This document shows positions 62,647 to 64,000 of a stretch of 64,000 nucleotides of DNA, piece after piece (within the stretch, counting starts at the first letter, position 1; every line of letters starts with the position of its first letter). Source of the stretch: Pseudomonas migulae (GTDB taxonomy: Bacteria > Pseudomonadota > Gammaproteobacteria > Pseudomonadales > Pseudomonadaceae). The notes under the pieces are model-generated. The model worked only from the letters and a program-made list of their open reading frames with translations. It was not told the DNA's origin and ran no database searches. A program made the position numbers and the translations under genes. The stretch is taken from assembly GCF_024169315.1 (NCBI RefSeq), contig NZ_JALJWR010000001.1:5630501-5694500 (forward strand). Reading direction: 5' to 3'.

Positions 62647-64000
62647 ATGATGTCCGGAATCTTTATCCCTGAATTGGGCCACCTGGCGATGATTCTGGCG
62701 CTGTGTTTCGCGCTGGTTCAGGCCGTGGTGCCGTTGCTGGGTGCCTGGCGCGGCGACCGCTTGTGGATGAGTCTGGCTCAGCCGGCCGCCTGGGGCCAGT
62801 TTGCCTTCCTTTTGTTCGCCTTCGGTTGCCTGACTTACGCGTTCATGGCCGACGATTTCTCCGTCGCCTACGTTGCCAGCAACTCCAACAGCGCGTTGCC
62901 GTGGTACTACAAATTCAGTGCGGTGTGGGGCGCCCACGAAGGTTCGTTGCTGCTGTGGGCGCTGATCCTCGGCGGCTGGACCTTCGCGGTGTCGGTGTTC
63001 TCCCGGCAGTTGCCGCAAGTGATGCTGGCGCGGGTGCTGTCGATCATGGGCATGATCAGCATTGGTTTCCTGCTGTTCCTGATCCTCACGTCGAACCCGT
63101 TCGAACGCATCCTGCCGCAAATCCCGGCGGACGGTCGCGACCTCAATCCGTTGCTGCAAGACATTGGCCTGATCGTTCACCCGCCGATGCTGTACATGGG
63201 TTACGTCGGGTTCTCCGTGGCCTTCGCCTTCGCCATCGCCGCGCTGCTGGGCGGTCGTCTTGATGCGGCGTGGGCGCGCTGGTCACGTCCATGGACCATC
63301 GTCGCCTGGGCCTTCCTCGGCATCGGTATCACCCTGGGTTCGTGGTGGGCTTACTACGAACTCGGCTGGGGCGGCTGGTGGTTCTGGGACCCGGTGGAAA
63401 ACGCCTCGTTCATGCCTTGGCTGGTGGGCACCGCGCTGATCCACTCGTTGGCCGTCACGGAAAAACGTGGCGTGTTCAAGAGCTGGACCGTGTTGCTGGC
63501 CATTGCTGCGTTCTCGTTGAGCTTGCTCGGGACTTTCCTCGTGCGTTCCGGCGTTCTGACGTCGGTTCACGCCTTCGCCTCCGACCCTGAGCGCGGCGTG
63601 TTCATCCTGATCTTCCTGCTGTTCGTGGTCGGCGGTTCGCTGACGCTGTTTGCCCTGCGCGCGCCGGTCGTGAAAAGCCATGTCGGCTTCAACCTCTGGT
63701 CCCGGGAAACCCTGCTGCTGGGCAACAACCTGGTGCTGGTGGTGGCGGCGTCGATGATCCTGCTCGGCACCTTGTATCCGCTGATCCTCGATGCGATGAC
63801 GGGCGCCAAGCTGTCGGTCGGCCCGCCGTACTTCAACGCGCTGTTCATTCCGTTGATGGCATTGCTGATGGTGGTGATGGCGGTTGGCATGCTGGTGCGC
63901 TGGAAAGACACCCCGGTCAAATGGCTGATGAGCATGTTGACCCCGGTGTTGCTCGGCAGCGCCACGCTGGCCGTGGTGGCTGGCGTCGCTTACAGCGATT
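62647..64000 (+). CDS. ccmF: Cytochrome c heme lyase subunit CcmF (cut by window end)
   Basis: The first about 451 residues of a protein that is usually about 650-660 long; the frame stays open to the last base. Multiple membrane helices from residue 12, [17 protein letters not shown], the WWD heme-binding segment [20 protein letters not shown] (about residues 240-259) and conserved histidines in [10 protein letters not shown] and ALIHSLAV are present. Two ATG codons at 62647 and 62650 compete. Confidence 0.95.
   Translation, partial: MMSGIFIPELGHLAMILALCFALVQAVVPLLGAWRGDRLWMSLAQPAAWGQFAFLLFAFGCLTYAFMADDFSVAYVASNSNSALPWYYKFSAVWGAHEGSLLLWALILGGWTFAVSVFSRQLPQVMLARVLSIMGMISIGFLLFLILTSNPFERILPQIPADGRDLNPLLQDIGLIVHPPMLYMGYVGFSVAFAFAIAALLGGRLDAAWARWSRPWTIVAWAFLGIGITLGSWWAYYELGWGGWWFWDPVENASFMPWLVGTALIHSLAVTEKRGVFKSWTVLLAIAAFSLSLLGTFLVRSGVLTSVHAFASDPERGVFILIFLLFVVGGSLTLFALRAPVVKSHVGFNLWSRETLLLGNNLVLVVAASMILLGTLYPLILDAMTGAKLSVGPPYFNALFIPLMALLMVVMAVGMLVRWKDTPVKWLMSMLTPVLLGSATLAVVAGVAYSD

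Noticed and set aside
1..64000. CRISPR arrays, tRNA or rRNA genes, prophage or transposase genes
   Set aside because: Looked for on both strands; no regularly spaced direct repeats, no tRNA cloverleaf and no integrase or transposase motifs were seen.

Overview
The window is a chromosomal segment of a Pseudomonas of the fluorescens group. The evidence is the GC-rich coding sequence, the pseudomonad-specific flagellar regulators FleQ, FleS, FleR and FleN, the order of the fli, flh, che, mot and ccm genes, the HptB-HsbR-HsbA genes, and REP-type palindromes between operons. Nearly all genes lie on the + strand. The only exceptions are two genes at 57.8-59.7 kb. No rRNA, tRNA, CRISPR array, prophage or insertion sequence was seen.

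1-20 kb is a flagellin glycosylation island, in two sugar modules. The first (337-6493) makes CDP-4-keto-6-deoxyglucose (rfbF, rfbG) and carries an RmlC-like epimerase, a sugar C-methyltransferase, a DegT aminotransferase, a NeuD-like acyltransferase and a CmcI-like methyltransferase. The inferred product is a CDP-activated, branched, N-acylated amino sugar. A very large glycosyltransferase follows (6548-9490). The second module (9512-16481) is a nonulosonic (pseudaminic-type) acid set with pseC, pseI, pseF and a pseH-like gene, interleaved with two methyltransferase-fold genes, an ATP-grasp ligase and a HAD phosphatase. No pseB or pseG was found. A ketoacyl-ACP synthase III, a Maf-type glycosyltransferase and a small unknown gene then lead to flagellin fliC (19515), whose own sigma-28 promoter is visible.

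20-48.5 kb is the flagellar core: flaG, fliD, fliS, fliT, fleQ, fleSR, fliEFGHIJ, hsbA-hsbR-hptB, fliK, fliLMNOPQR-flhB, flhA, flhF, fleN and fliA. Strong sigma-54 (GG-N10-GC) sites precede fleS, fliE, fliK, fliL and flhA, which fits control by FleQ and FleR. A sigma-28 site precedes fliS.

48.6-57.7 kb is the chemotaxis, stator and polar-positioning region: cheY, cheZ, cheA, cheB, motC, motD, parC, parP, cheW and a DUF2802 gene. On the - strand follow a second FliK-like protein and a free-standing FlhB C-domain protein (57790-59690). 59.9-64 kb begins the cytochrome c maturation operon, ccmABCDE and a ccmF cut by the window end.

The parts that best repay attention are the incomplete nonulosonate pathway with its ATP-grasp and HAD pair, the CDP branched amino-sugar module, the FliK-like/FlhB-C pair, two small ORFs fitted tightly against pseC and fleN, and several RNA hairpins placed on stop codons or ribosome binding sites. 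All assignments were made by reading sequence and motifs; no database search was run.
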